DNA of 64,000 nt. Origin: SFTJ01 sp045613305. GTDB taxonomy: Bacteria > Bacteroidota > Bacteroidia > Bacteroidales > Muribaculaceae. Under the pieces are notes generated by a model. The model did not search any database, had not been told where the DNA came from, and saw only the letters and a list, made by a program, of their open reading frames with translations. The position numbers and the translations under genes were made by a program. The DNA lies in assembly GCA_045613305.1 (NCBI GenBank), contig JAZLAU010000040.1, positions 1-64,000 of the forward strand, given 5' to 3'. Of the stretch, positions 38,384-47,269 are shown piece after piece; position 1 is the stretch's first letter, and each line of letters starts with the position of its first letter.

Positions 38384-38656
38384 ATGAAAAAGGTAATTAT
38401 CAGTGTTTTCGGCAAAGATGCTGTTGGCATTATTGCTAAGGTATGCAACCATCTTGCGTCTCAAAACATTAGCATCATGGATATTTCACAAACCATTATT
38501 CAAGGTTATTTCAACATGATGATGATTGTTGACATGAGCGGCTCAAAAATTGCCCTAACAGAACTTCAAAAAAACATGGACAAAATTGGAGAAGAAATTG
38601 GCGTCCAAATCAAATGTCAACGCGAAGAAATCTTCGACAAAATGCACCGAATTTAA
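38384..38656 (+). CDS. ACT-domain protein, UPF0237 family
   Basis: 90 aa, a single ACT fold: KKVIISVFGKDAVGIIAKVCNHLASQNISIMDISQT, with the ligand-loop GKDAVGI. ACT domains bind amino acids or similar small ligands and regulate partners. It is followed 31 bp later by the UPF0210 gene, a pairing seen in many bacteria, so it probably regulates or assembles with that protein (inference). Confidence 0.85.
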   Translation: MKKVIISVFGKDAVGIIAKVCNHLASQNISIMDISQTIIQGYFNMMMIVDMSGSKIALTELQKNMDKIGEEIGVQIKCQREEIFDKMHRI

Positions 38657-38687
38657 TAAGTTGTATTTCTCTTAACAACACCACGTT

Positions 38688-40052
38688 ATGATTAATCTAC
38701 TGGAAGTTAACGAAACCAACAAGATGATCGAACAAGAAAATCTCGATGTTCGAACCATCACAATGGGCATCAGCCTTTTAGATTGTGCCGATAGTGACCT
38801 TGACACTTGTTGCAACAAAATATATACTAAAATTACCACCCTTGCTAAGGATTTGGTAAAAACAGGCAACGACATTTCTAATGAGTTTTGCGTGCCAATC
38901 GTGAACAAACGCATAAGCATCACCCCCATTTCATTAGTTGGTGGTGCGTGCTGCAAAACTCCCGAAGATTATGTAAAAATTGCACACACTCTCGACAAAG
39001 CAGCAAAAGCTGTTGGGGTGAACTTTATGGGAGGATATTCAGCCGTCGTTTCAAAAGGCATGACCGAAAGCGACCAACTACTAATTCGCAGCATACCACA
39101 AGCGTTAGCTGAAACTGATTTAATATGCAGTTCTGTTAATGTTGGCAGCACAAAATGTGGTATCAACATGGATGCCGTGCGCTTATTAGGTGAGATTATT
39201 AAGGAAACAGCCGAAAAAACCAAAGAGAAAGACTCCATAGGATGTGCAAAATTGGTTGTACTATGTAATGCTCCTGACGACAATCCATTTATGGCAGGTG
39301 CTTTTCACGGCGTAAGCGAAGCCGATGCAATAATCAATGTAGGGGTAAGTGGCCCGGGCGTTGTTAAATATGCTCTTGAAAGCATCCGCGGCGAATCTTT
39401 TGAAGTGCTTTGCGAAACAATCAAAAAAACCGCATTTAAAATCACCCGTGTCGGCCAATTGGTTGCTCAAGAAGCAAGCCGTCGTCTAAATATTCCATTC
39501 GGCATTATCGACTTATCATTAGCGCCAACCCCAGCTATTGGAGACAGCGTTGCCGATATTTTGCACGAAATTGGATTAGAATATGCTGGTGCACCAGGAA
39601 CAACTGCAGCTCTTGCTCTCCTTAACGACCAAGTTAAAAAAGGTGGTGTTATGGCTTCTTCTTATGTCGGAGGATTGAGTGGCGCATTTATTCCTGTCAG
39701 CGAAGACCAAGGAATGATTAACGCAGTGAACGTAGGTGCGTTATCGCTCGAAAAACTCGAAGCTATGACTTGTGTTTGCTCTGTTGGGCTTGACATGATA
39801 GCAATACCTGGCGATACCAAGGCATCTACAATTTCAGGTATAATAGCCGATGAAAGTGCTATCGGCATGATTAACCAAAAAACCACTGCTGTAAGAATTA
39901 TTCCTGTAATCGGAAAAGAGGTTGGCGAAAACGTGGAATTTGGTGGTCTTCTGGGGCATGCTCCTATTATGCCTGTCAACCAATTTGACTGCAGCAATTT
40001 CGTTAATAGAAAAGGCAGAATTCCTGCGCCTATCCATAGTTTTAAAAATTAA
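38688..40052 (+). CDS. UPF0210/PFL-like family protein (DUF711)
   Basis: 454 aa. Family blocks seen are VRTITMGISLLDC, INVGVSGPGVVKYALE, GIIDLSLAPTPAIGDSVADIL, VMASSYVGGLSGAFIPVSEDQGMI, and GLDMIAIPGDTKASTISGIIADE. Annotated in genomes as PFL family protein, but it lacks the glycyl-radical site, so pyruvate formate-lyase activity should not be assumed. Function unknown; a role with the adjacent ACT protein is likely. Ends at a strong hairpin. Confidence 0.88.
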   Translation: MINLLEVNETNKMIEQENLDVRTITMGISLLDCADSDLDTCCNKIYTKITTLAKDLVKTGNDISNEFCVPIVNKRISITPISLVGGACCKTPEDYVKIAHTLDKAAKAVGVNFMGGYSAVVSKGMTESDQLLIRSIPQALAETDLICSSVNVGSTKCGINMDAVRLLGEIIKETAEKTKEKDSIGCAKLVVLCNAPDDNPFMAGAFHGVSEADAIINVGVSGPGVVKYALESIRGESFEVLCETIKKTAFKITRVGQLVAQEASRRLNIPFGIIDLSLAPTPAIGDSVADILHEIGLEYAGAPGTTAALALLNDQVKKGGVMASSYVGGLSGAFIPVSEDQGMINAVNVGALSLEKLEAMTCVCSVGLDMIAIPGDTKASTISGIIADESAIGMINQKTTAVRIIPVIGKEVGENVEFGGLLGHAPIMPVNQFDCSNFVNRKGRIPAPIHSFKN

Positions 40053-40075
40053 CAACATCACTTATCATAAATTTC

Positions 40076-40105
40076 AAAGGGCTGTGTTTAATTACACAGC
40101 CCTTT
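40076..40105 (+). terminator. Terminator after the UPF0210 gene
   Basis: Perfect 12-bp stem (40076-40087 with 40094-40105), 6-nt loop, T-run. Confidence 0.9.
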
Positions 40106-40200
40106 TTTTGTTTACCACCAATAATCTCAATCCACCATCACCATGATAGTTGAAAATTATGCGACATAAGCAAAGCATATGCTTAACTGATAAAAACAAA

Positions 40201-40226
40201 GGCTGTGCCGCAATTACGGCACAGCC
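40201..40226 (-). terminator. por terminator
   Basis: Perfect 10-bp GC-rich stem (40201-40210 with 40217-40226), 6-nt loop; on the minus strand it is followed by TTTGTTTTT, 35 bp after the por stop. Confidence 0.85.
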
Positions 40227-40260
40227 CAATGAAAATATACTTTTAAGTGTTTATTTCATT

Positions 40261-43200
40261 TTACTTAACAGCATCTGGATCTTGTCCCCATTGCTGAACA
40301 GCAAGACGACGATAATTGTTATAGCGCCATTGAGCGTTAGCCTTAGCTGCTTCAAACAATTCTTCTGCTTCTTCAGGATATTGCTTCATTACTGATGCAT
40401 AACGAACTTCACCCTTCAAGAATGGAATGAATTCATCCCAATTAGGTTCCTTGCTGTCAAGAGTAAATGGATTCTTTCCTTCAAGTTCCAATTGAGGATT
40501 ATAACGCCACAAGTGCCAGTAACCACAAGCTACAGCCTTAGCTTCTTCAGCTTGCGACTTGCCCATACCTGTCTTCAAACCGTGGTTAATACATGGTGCG
40601 TATGCAATAATGATTGATGGTCCATCGTAAGCTTCTGCTTCACGAATTGCCTTAAGAGTTTGAGCATTGTCAGCACCCATAGCAATTTGTGCACAATATA
40701 CATAGCCATAAGTAGATGCAATTAGACCCAAGTCCTTCTTGCGGATTCTCTTACCTGATGCAGCAAACTTAGCAATTGCACCAATAGGAGTAGCCTTTGA
40801 TGCTTGACCACCTGTATTTGAATAAACTTCAGTGTCGAGAACAAGAAGATTCACATTCTTACCTGATGCAATTACGTGATCAAGACCACCGAAACCAATG
40901 TCATAAGATGCACCGTCACCACCAATAATCCATTGTGAACGCTTAGCAAGGTAGTGGCTCAATTCCTTAATTTGCTTAAATGAGTCACAAGAACAACCAT
41001 CAAGCAATGGAATAATTTCATTTGCAAGTTCGCGGCTCTTTTCTCCATCTTCCTTATATTCAAGCCATTGTTCCAACAATGCCTTAAGTTCAGGAGCTGT
41101 GCATTCTGCATCCTTGGCAACCTTAACAGCTTCAACAAGACGTTCACGCATCTTTTCATTTGCTACAACCATACCAAGGCCAAATTCACAGAAATCTTCA
41201 AACAATGAGTTTGCCCATGCTGGACCTTGACCCTTTTCGTTTGTTGTATATGGTGTTGATGGTGCCGACGCTGAGTAGATTGAGCTACATCCTGTTGCAT
41301 TAGCAACCATTTGACGATCGCCAAACAATTGTGAAATCAACTTAACATATGGTGTTTCACCACAACCTGAACATGCGCCAGAGAATTCAAACAATGGAGT
41401 AGCAAATTGAGAGTTCTTCACATTAGACTTAACATCAACCAATTTTTGCTTTGATGTCACCTTGCTAACGCAATAATCCCATTTGTCTTGATCAGCAACC
41501 ACTTCTTCAAGAGGCTTCATTTCCAATGCCTTAACGCCCTTCATGCCTGGACATACATCAACACAGTTGCCGCAACCCAAACAGTCAAGAGGATCAACAA
41601 CTTGTGCAAATTGCATTCCTACAAATTGTTTACCAATAGCATTCAATGTTTCGCCTTCCTTAAATGGAGATGCAGCCATTTCGTCAGCAGTCAACAAGAA
41701 TGGACGAATTGCAGCGTGAGGACAAACATATGCACACTTGTTACATTGGATACAAGTCTTAGGATCCCATGCTGGAACAAATGCAGAAACACCGCGACGT
41801 TCATATTTTGCTGTGCTTTGTGGCATAATACCGTCTTCAATACCTACGAAAGCAGAAACTGGCAACAAGTCACCGTCTTGAGCATTGATAGGTCGTGCAA
41901 TGTTATTAACGTATGCTGGAGCATCGTCTGTCGCTGCAGGAGCAACTTCCAAATTCGACCATGCTGGATCAATTTCAAGAGTCTTATATTCACCACCGCG
42001 ATCAACAGCAGCAAAATTCTTGTTTACAACGTCTTCACCCTTCTTTCCGTATGACTTAACAATGAATTTCTTCATTTGCTCAATTGCCAATTCTTCTGGA
42101 ATAACGCCTGTGATACGGAAGAATGCTGATTGAAGAATTGTATTTGTGCGATTACCAAGACCAATTTCTTGAGCAATCTTTGTTGCATTAATATAATATA
42201 CAGTAATATTATTGTCAGCAAAATACTTCTTAACCTTGTTTGGCAAGTGCTTAGCCAATTCTTCGCCTTCCCAAATTGTATTCAACAAGAAGCTACCGCC
42301 CTTTTGCAAACCACGAGTCACATCATACATGTTCAAATATGCTTGTACGTGACATGCAACAAAGTTTGGAGTATTTACAAGATAAGTTGAATGTATTGGG
42401 TTATCACCAAAACGCAAGTGAGAGCAAGTGAAACCGCCCGACTTCTTTGAGTCGTATGCGAAATATGCTTGACAATATTTATTAGTGTTATCACCAATAA
42501 TCTTAACAGAATTCTTGTTTGCGCCTACAGTACCGTCTGCACCCAAGCCATAGAATTTTGCTTGGAACACACTGTCACCACCTAAAGCGATTTCTTCTTT
42601 CTGAGGAAGAGAAGTGAATGTCACATCATCATTGATACCAATTGTGAAGTTATCCTTTGGCTTTGGCAATGCAAGATTTTCAAACACTGAAACGATTTGT
42701 GCAGGAGTAGTATCCTTTGATGCAAGACCATAACGACCGCCAACGATAATTGGAGCATTTTCTGAACCATAGAATGCATGCTTAACATCAAGATATAGAG
42801 GTTCACCTATTGCACCTGGTTCTTTTGTACGGTCAAGCACTGCTATACGCTTAGCTGTTGCAGGAATCTTTGACAAGAAATGCTTAACTGAGAATGGACG
42901 ATACAAGTGAACAGCAACCATACCTACCTTTTCGCCTTGAGCTGTTAGGTGGTCAATTGTTTCACGAATTGCTTCAGTTGCCGAACCCATCGCAATAACT
43001 ACACGGTCAGCATCTTCTGCACCATGATAGTCAAATAGTCCATACTTGCGACCAGTGATTTCAGACACCTTGTTCATGTAATCTTCTACGATTTCAGGAA
43101 CTGCATCATAATATCTGTTACAAGCTTCACGGTGTTGGAAGAACACGTCACCGTTTTCTGCAATACCGCGAGTTGATGGATTTTCTGGATTTAATGCATT

Positions 43201-43821
43201 CTTACGGAACTTTGCCAATGCTTCTTGATCAACAAGCGGAGCCAAGTCTTCAGTTTCAATTGCTTCAATCTTTTGAATTTCGTGTGAAGTACGGAATCCG
43301 TCAAAGAAGTTCATGAATGGAATTCTCGACTTAATAGTTGACAAGTGAGCAACAGCCGACAAGTCCATAACTTCTTGTACTGAACCTTCACAAAGCATAG
43401 CAAAACCTGTTTGACGGCAAGACATAACGTCTTGGTGGTCGCCAAAGATGCTCAACGCATGCGATGCAAGTGTACGGGCAGAAACATGGAATACACAAGG
43501 AAGCATTTCACCTGCTATCTTGTACATGTTTGGAATCATAAGCAGCAAACCTTGCGATGCTGTGTAAGTAGTTGTTAGTGCACCTGCTTGCAATGAGCCG
43601 TGAACTGCACCTGCAGCTCCACCTTCTGATTGCATTTCTTGCACTAACACTGTTTCACCGAACATATTCTTACGTCCAGCCGCTGCCCATTCATCCACGT
43701 GTTCTGCCATTGTAGATGATGGCGTGATTGGGTAGATTGCAGCTACTTCTGTGAACATATAGCTCACGTGTGCAGCAGCCTCGTTACCATCACATGTTAA
43801 GAATCTTTTTTCTTTAGCCAT
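40261..43821 (-). CDS. nifJ: Pyruvate:ferredoxin (flavodoxin) oxidoreductase, single chain
   Basis: 1186 aa homodimer-type enzyme; pyruvate plus CoA to acetyl-CoA, CO2 and reduced ferredoxin, the main anaerobic pyruvate route. Domain order: pyrimidine-binding domain with YPITPSSTMAEHVDEWAA, transketolase C-like domain (RIAVLDRTKEPGAIGEPLY), gamma domain (FYGLGADGTVGANKNS), two [4Fe-4S] ferredoxin motifs (CIQCNKCAYVCP and CLGCGNCVDVCP), then the TPP domain with a further cluster pair (CSGCGETPY) and GDGASYDIGFGGLDH ... DTEVYSNTGGQASK. Monocistronic with a near-ideal promoter. Confidence 0.97.
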   Translation of the reverse strand: MAKEKRFLTCDGNEAAAHVSYMFTEVAAIYPITPSSTMAEHVDEWAAAGRKNMFGETVLVQEMQSEGGAAGAVHGSLQAGALTTTYTASQGLLLMIPNMYKIAGEMLPCVFHVSARTLASHALSIFGDHQDVMSCRQTGFAMLCEGSVQEVMDLSAVAHLSTIKSRIPFMNFFDGFRTSHEIQKIEAIETEDLAPLVDQEALAKFRKNALNPENPSTRGIAENGDVFFQHREACNRYYDAVPEIVEDYMNKVSEITGRKYGLFDYHGAEDADRVVIAMGSATEAIRETIDHLTAQGEKVGMVAVHLYRPFSVKHFLSKIPATAKRIAVLDRTKEPGAIGEPLYLDVKHAFYGSENAPIIVGGRYGLASKDTTPAQIVSVFENLALPKPKDNFTIGINDDVTFTSLPQKEEIALGGDSVFQAKFYGLGADGTVGANKNSVKIIGDNTNKYCQAYFAYDSKKSGGFTCSHLRFGDNPIHSTYLVNTPNFVACHVQAYLNMYDVTRGLQKGGSFLLNTIWEGEELAKHLPNKVKKYFADNNITVYYINATKIAQEIGLGNRTNTILQSAFFRITGVIPEELAIEQMKKFIVKSYGKKGEDVVNKNFAAVDRGGEYKTLEIDPAWSNLEVAPAATDDAPAYVNNIARPINAQDGDLLPVSAFVGIEDGIMPQSTAKYERRGVSAFVPAWDPKTCIQCNKCAYVCPHAAIRPFLLTADEMAASPFKEGETLNAIGKQFVGMQFAQVVDPLDCLGCGNCVDVCPGMKGVKALEMKPLEEVVADQDKWDYCVSKVTSKQKLVDVKSNVKNSQFATPLFEFSGACSGCGETPYVKLISQLFGDRQMVANATGCSSIYSASAPSTPYTTNEKGQGPAWANSLFEDFCEFGLGMVVANEKMRERLVEAVKVAKDAECTAPELKALLEQWLEYKEDGEKSRELANEIIPLLDGCSCDSFKQIKELSHYLAKRSQWIIGGDGASYDIGFGGLDHVIASGKNVNLLVLDTEVYSNTGGQASKATPIGAIAKFAASGKRIRKKDLGLIASTYGYVYCAQIAMGADNAQTLKAIREAEAYDGPSIIIAYAPCINHGLKTGMGKSQAEEAKAVACGYWHLWRYNPQLELEGKNPFTLDSKEPNWDEFIPFLKGEVRYASVMKQYPEEAEELFEAAKANAQWRYNNYRRLAVQQWGQDPDAVK

Positions 43822-43960
43822 AATGATTATTTATTAATTCGTTTTTTTATTTCTCTCATTCAATGATTTAAAGTCATTAAAAACAACACTTATAACACCT
43901 CTTTTTCTTGGTTTTTGCTTCAATGTTATTCAAACAAGACTTCGTTTCACTTTATCTTTG

Positions 43961-43991
43961 CAAATTTACGCATTTCTTTAAAAATTTCAAA
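43961..43991 (-). promoter_or_regulatory. por promoter
   Basis: Minus strand: TTTG (43988-43991), 19-nt spacer, TAAATTTG (43961-43968). Exact match to the Bacteroidota consensus; predicted leader about 130 nt. Confidence 0.8.
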
Positions 43992-44082
43992 AAATATTCT
44001 ACTACAACAAAGGCAATTTATCCTATTATTAACACTTCATCAGCATTCTTTGTTTAGTTGATGGTTAATTATCAAAAAAATA

Positions 44083-44113
44083 TTTGTTGTTAAAGGACAA
44101 AAGACTATATTTG
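44083..44113 (+). promoter_or_regulatory. Lipoprotein gene promoter
   Basis: TTTG (44083-44086), 19-nt spacer, TATATTTG (44106-44113). Exact consensus match. Confidence 0.8.
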
Positions 44114-44159
44114 CATTAATTTACTAAAGTGTTTAACGAACTCTTAATTACAACAGATC

Positions 44160-44741
44160 ATGAAAAAGTTTTTATTTTCTCTTGCTGCACTTGCAGCATT
44201 AACTCTTTCTTCTTGTGGTGGTAACGCTACTGCTGAAGGTGAAGAAGGCGCTGCTATTGACAGCCTTACAGTTCTAATTGAAGACGGTCTAAATGCTGTA
44301 TCTGACTCTGCTTCTGCCGTTGACATCATCGGCAAGGCTAAAGCAACTATTGAAGAACTTACAGCAAAGGGCGACACTGCTGCTGTTAAGGCCTACAAGT
44401 GGAAACTAAAGAAGATTTTTGATGACAACAAGGCTAAGCTTGAAACTATGAACATTGGCTCTCTAATTAATGAAGTTGCTAATGTTGAAGACCTTGCTAA
44501 GACTGTAAAGGACGCTGCTGTTGCCGATGCCGAAGTTGCTAAGGACGAACTTGTTGACGCAACTAAAGATGCCATTGAAAGCAACGAAAAGGTTCAAGAA
44601 GCGAAGGCTGCAGTAGAAGAAACTCAAAAGAAGGTAGAAGAAGCTAAACAAACAGCTGAAGAAGTTAAGAAATCGGCCGAAGAAATCAAGGCTGCTGCTC
44701 AAAACGCTAAAAATGCACTTAGCAACCTAAAGAAAAACTAA
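44160..44741 (+). CDS. Coiled-coil lipoprotein of unknown function
   Basis: 193 aa. Signal peptide with lipobox LSSC (Cys19), so an envelope lipoprotein. Residues 20-100 are acidic and Ala-rich with short helices; residues about 110-193 are an uninterrupted Ala/Glu/Lys-rich helix (VEETQKKVEEAKQTAEEV), a long coiled coil ending in NALSNLKKN. No known domain. Codon use is the biased, highly expressed type also seen in pgk and mutAB. It has its own consensus promoter and terminator, so it is a single strongly expressed unit. It could be an outer-membrane-to-wall spacer, but that is only inference. Confidence 0.8.
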   Translation: MKKFLFSLAALAALTLSSCGGNATAEGEEGAAIDSLTVLIEDGLNAVSDSASAVDIIGKAKATIEELTAKGDTAAVKAYKWKLKKIFDDNKAKLETMNIGSLINEVANVEDLAKTVKDAAVADAEVAKDELVDATKDAIESNEKVQEAKAAVEETQKKVEEAKQTAEEVKKSAEEIKAAAQNAKNALSNLKKN

Positions 44742-44764
44742 CAAACACAATCTTATAATTTCGT

Positions 44765-44791
44765 CCCGATGTAACCCGCGGTTATATCGGG
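44765..44791 (+). terminator. Lipoprotein gene terminator
   Basis: 12-bp stem (44765-44776 with 44780-44791, with a wobble pair), 3-nt loop, then seven T at 44795-44801. Confidence 0.9.
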
Positions 44792-44826
44792 GCATTTTTT
44801 TACAACTTCACTACACTCCAATTAAC

Positions 44827-46158
44827 ATGAAGGAATCAGAAATACTTAGTAACATAAAGAATAAATTGGGTATTGAAAACCTTAATGAGATGCAGAAAGC
44901 AATGATTAAACAGGCCAACGAAAATGGCGACATAACGCTTCTGTCTCCTACCGGTTCCGGCAAAACCTTAGCATTTCTGATACCTCTTTTTAAGGCGCTA
45001 AAAGAGCCTAACAATAGCGTGCAAGCCATAATTATCACTCCGTCTCGCGAATTAACTATTCAGATTTATGAAATTGCACGCACCATTACGAATAACCACA
45101 AAGTGACATGTTGCTATGGTGGGCACAATGTTATCGACGAAAAGCAGTCGTTAGCCGTCACACCCTCTATTATCATCAGCACTCCAGGCCGCCTCGTGGA
45201 CCATATTAATCGCGCTCACATTGACATTACCAACACACGAATCTTAGTACTCGATGAATTCGACAAGTCGCTTGAACTGGGTTTTCAAGACGAAATGAAA
45301 AAAATAATAGCGCGCACACCAAATCTGAGCCGTAAACTTTTAACATCGGCAACGCCAATTCAAGATTACCCCGATTTTGTCAAACTTAAAAACCACACAA
45401 CAATCGATTTTTTATTTAAAAACAACGAAACTCGCTCAAGAATAAAAGTGTGGCGCGCCGAGTCTGATTCTAAAGACAAATTAGACGCATTGCGAAAATT
45501 ACTATTATCACTTGATGAAAAAAAATCAATAGTATTCGCCAACTATCGCGAATCAGTAGAACGCATTTACAAATACCTTAAGGAAAACAACATATCAGCA
45601 GGAATATATCACGGCGCTTTGGAACAAATCGACCGTGAGAAGGCTGTAGCAATGTTTAACAACAAATCCTACAACATCCTTATAACCACCGACTTGGGTT
45701 CACGCGGACTCGATATAGAGGACGTTGGTTACATAATTCACTATCACTTGCCCATTTCAAACGAAACATATACTCACCGCAATGGACGAACTGCCAGAAT
45801 ATCAAACGACGGCGAAATCTTCGTAATCACTGCACCCGAAGAAACCCTGCCTGACTTTATTGAGACCGACGAAACAGTGACTCTGCCCGAAACGACAGTG
45901 AAAAATGCCATCATCGCATCTCATCAAACGCTATATTTTATGGCAGGCAAAAAAGAAAAAATTTCCAAGGGCGACATAGTGGGATTTATTGTTAACAATA
46001 GCGACCTAACAGCGCAGGAAATAGGCAAAATTGATGTTAAAGACCACTACTCTCTCGTTGCCATACCCACCCAAAAAGCAAAACAGGTACTTAACAAAAT
46101 AAGCACCTGTAAGATTAAAAACAAAAAGGTAAAAATCAGTTTTGCAAAAATCGTATAA
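44827..46158 (+). CDS. DEAD-box-type RNA helicase with DbpA-like C-terminal domain
   Basis: 443 aa. Motif I SPTGSGKT, Ia TPSRELTIQI, Ib TPGRL, II DEFD (residues 143-146, instead of DEAD), III SAT, V TTDLGSRGLDI, VI HRNGRTAR. The last 75 residues (KGDIVGFIVNNSDLTAQEIGKIDVKDHYSLVAIP) look like the DbpA RNA-binding fold that targets E. coli DbpA to 23S rRNA helix 92. A role in ribosome assembly is therefore possible but inferred. The Q-motif Gln is in LNEMQKAMI. Converges with the thioredoxin gene, 7 bp apart. Confidence 0.88.
   Translation: MKESEILSNIKNKLGIENLNEMQKAMIKQANENGDITLLSPTGSGKTLAFLIPLFKALKEPNNSVQAIIITPSRELTIQIYEIARTITNNHKVTCCYGGHNVIDEKQSLAVTPSIIISTPGRLVDHINRAHIDITNTRILVLDEFDKSLELGFQDEMKKIIARTPNLSRKLLTSATPIQDYPDFVKLKNHTTIDFLFKNNETRSRIKVWRAESDSKDKLDALRKLLLSLDEKKSIVFANYRESVERIYKYLKENNISAGIYHGALEQIDREKAVAMFNNKSYNILITTDLGSRGLDIEDVGYIIHYHLPISNETYTHRNGRTARISNDGEIFVITAPEETLPDFIETDETVTLPETTVKNAIIASHQTLYFMAGKKEKISKGDIVGFIVNNSDLTAQEIGKIDVKDHYSLVAIPTQKAKQVLNKISTCKIKNKKVKISFAKIV
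46083..46110 (-). terminator. Probable terminator of the thioredoxin operon inside the helicase gene
   Basis: 11-bp stem (46083-46093 with 46100-46110, one wobble), 6-nt loop; on the minus strand it is followed by TTTTGCTTTTT. It lies 56 bp past the thioredoxin stop, within the 3' end of the opposite gene. Confidence 0.55.
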
Positions 46159-46165
46159 ACGCTTG

Positions 46166-46600
46166 TTACTTAGCCAGCAACGCTTGCAACTTCGCGTCCA
46201 ATTCTTCTTCTGAAAGCAAACCAACATTCACCTCCTTATTGCCTTCTTTGTCAATAAACACCAATGTTGGCACAGCTTGTACATCATTTTCAGCTGCCAT
46301 TTCAGGTTCTTGGTCAACATCGACTCTTGTAAACTTTATTTTTCCTTCGTACTTCTTTTCAAGTTTTTCAAAAATTGGGACCAACTTTTGGCAAGGGCCA
46401 CACCAAGTTGCGTAAAAGTCAACTACTTCAGGCAATCCTTCCGCAGTCGCATCAGCCTTCACAACTGGCTGTTCTACCACCTCTTGACTTACAGAATCAG
46501 CCACAGACGCAGATTCATTAGCGTTATTTGCACCATTGTTTGCGCAAGAAACTAATGCCATGAGCGCAAATCCTCCCAAAAAACTAATAATTTTTTTCAT
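46166..46600 (-). CDS. Thioredoxin-fold lipoprotein
   Basis: 144 aa. Signal peptide with lipobox LVSC (Cys19), an Asn/Ser/Ala linker to about residue 55, then a thioredoxin domain: active site WCGPC at 66-70, VDVDQEPEMA and the cis-Pro loop AVPTLVF. It is lipid-anchored in the envelope and could reduce or isomerise extracytoplasmic disulfides, or act in an oxidative direction; the electron donor is not evident nearby. Last gene of a four-gene minus-strand operon, 5 bp after the receiver gene. Confidence 0.88.
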   Translation of the reverse strand: MKKIISFLGGFALMALVSCANNGANNANESASVADSVSQEVVEQPVVKADATAEGLPEVVDFYATWCGPCQKLVPIFEKLEKKYEGKIKFTRVDVDQEPEMAAENDVQAVPTLVFIDKEGNKEVNVGLLSEEELDAKLQALLAK

Positions 46601-46605
46601 ATCAC

Positions 46606-47247
46606 TTATTTTCTTTTATATGTTTCTACCACTTCACATAGTCTGGCCCTAATGATTGGTTTTGGGACAAACTCATTACAGCCACAAGCCAAAGCCATAT
46701 TTTTATCAAAATCGAGCACATTGGCAGTAACTGCAATAATTGGAATTTTTGTATCAAATGTTCTGATTTCACGTGTAGCATCCAAGCCTCCCATTATTGG
46801 CATCTTAACATCCATGAAAATCATGTCATAATCTTTGGTCTTAGCCATCTCAACAGCCACCTTACCATTAACAGCATTTTCTGTCACGGCAATATTGCGC
46901 AACATAACCTCAACCAACTTATAATTACTAATGTTATCTTCTGCCACTAATATATACACCAAGCCACCCGTGTCAGGGCGCTCACGATTTAGCTCGAGCA
47001 AATTATCTTCTTCACCCACAGCATCGCTTTCATCATCATCCACGTTGCGGCTTTCCTCTATTGCCACATCATTTTTCTCAACATCAGAACCACTTTTGTT
47101 CAAAACCTTGTCTTGACTCAAGTCTGAGCTTTCTTCATTTCGGTTTACACTTTTAGCAGGTTTTCTTTTTTGAAACAGCACATAAAGCACCACCACAAAA
47201 ACTAACCCAGCAACAATCATAATAATGTCATAAATCATATACTTCAA
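46606..47247 (-). CDS. Membrane-anchored stand-alone response-regulator receiver domain
   Basis: 213 aa. A single N-terminal membrane helix (about 7-26) with a basic cytoplasmic flank QKRKPAK, an acidic Ser/Asp/Glu linker (about 35-90), then a complete REC domain (96-211): acidic pair E103/D104, phosphoacceptor D146 in FMDVKMP, T174 in AVTAN, K196 in VPKPI. No output domain, no kinase domain and no nearby histidine kinase. REC sequences of this type (AEDNISNYKLVEVML, MPIMGGLDATREIR) are usually found at the end of hybrid kinases, so it may be a detached phosphorelay module held at the membrane. Operon neighbours are 22 bp upstream and 5 bp downstream. Confidence 0.85.
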   Translation of the reverse strand: MKYMIYDIIMIVAGLVFVVVLYVLFQKRKPAKSVNRNEESSDLSQDKVLNKSGSDVEKNDVAIEESRNVDDDESDAVGEEDNLLELNRERPDTGGLVYILVAEDNISNYKLVEVMLRNIAVTENAVNGKVAVEMAKTKDYDMIFMDVKMPIMGGLDATREIRTFDTKIPIIAVTANVLDFDKNMALACGCNEFVPKPIIRARLCEVVETYKRK

Positions 47248-47269
47248 TTTCTTTTAATATAAATTCATT

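Larger units (their letters stand above)
43822..44159. other. Divergent promoter region por / lipoprotein
   Basis: 338 bp, no ORF. Holds two near-consensus promoters pointing outward (43961-43991 minus and 44083-44113 plus) with untranslated leaders of about 130 and 40 nt. Confidence 0.65.

Noticed and set aside
38688..40052. Pyruvate formate-lyase identity for the so-called PFL family protein
   Set aside because: No glycyl-radical RVxG motif and half the expected length; it belongs to the UPF0210 family of unknown function.
41488..42054. A 188-codon open frame antisense to the por gene
   Set aside because: It is a shadow of a long, strongly biased gene; the por protein in the other frame has intact ferredoxin motifs and the antisense product has no family features.
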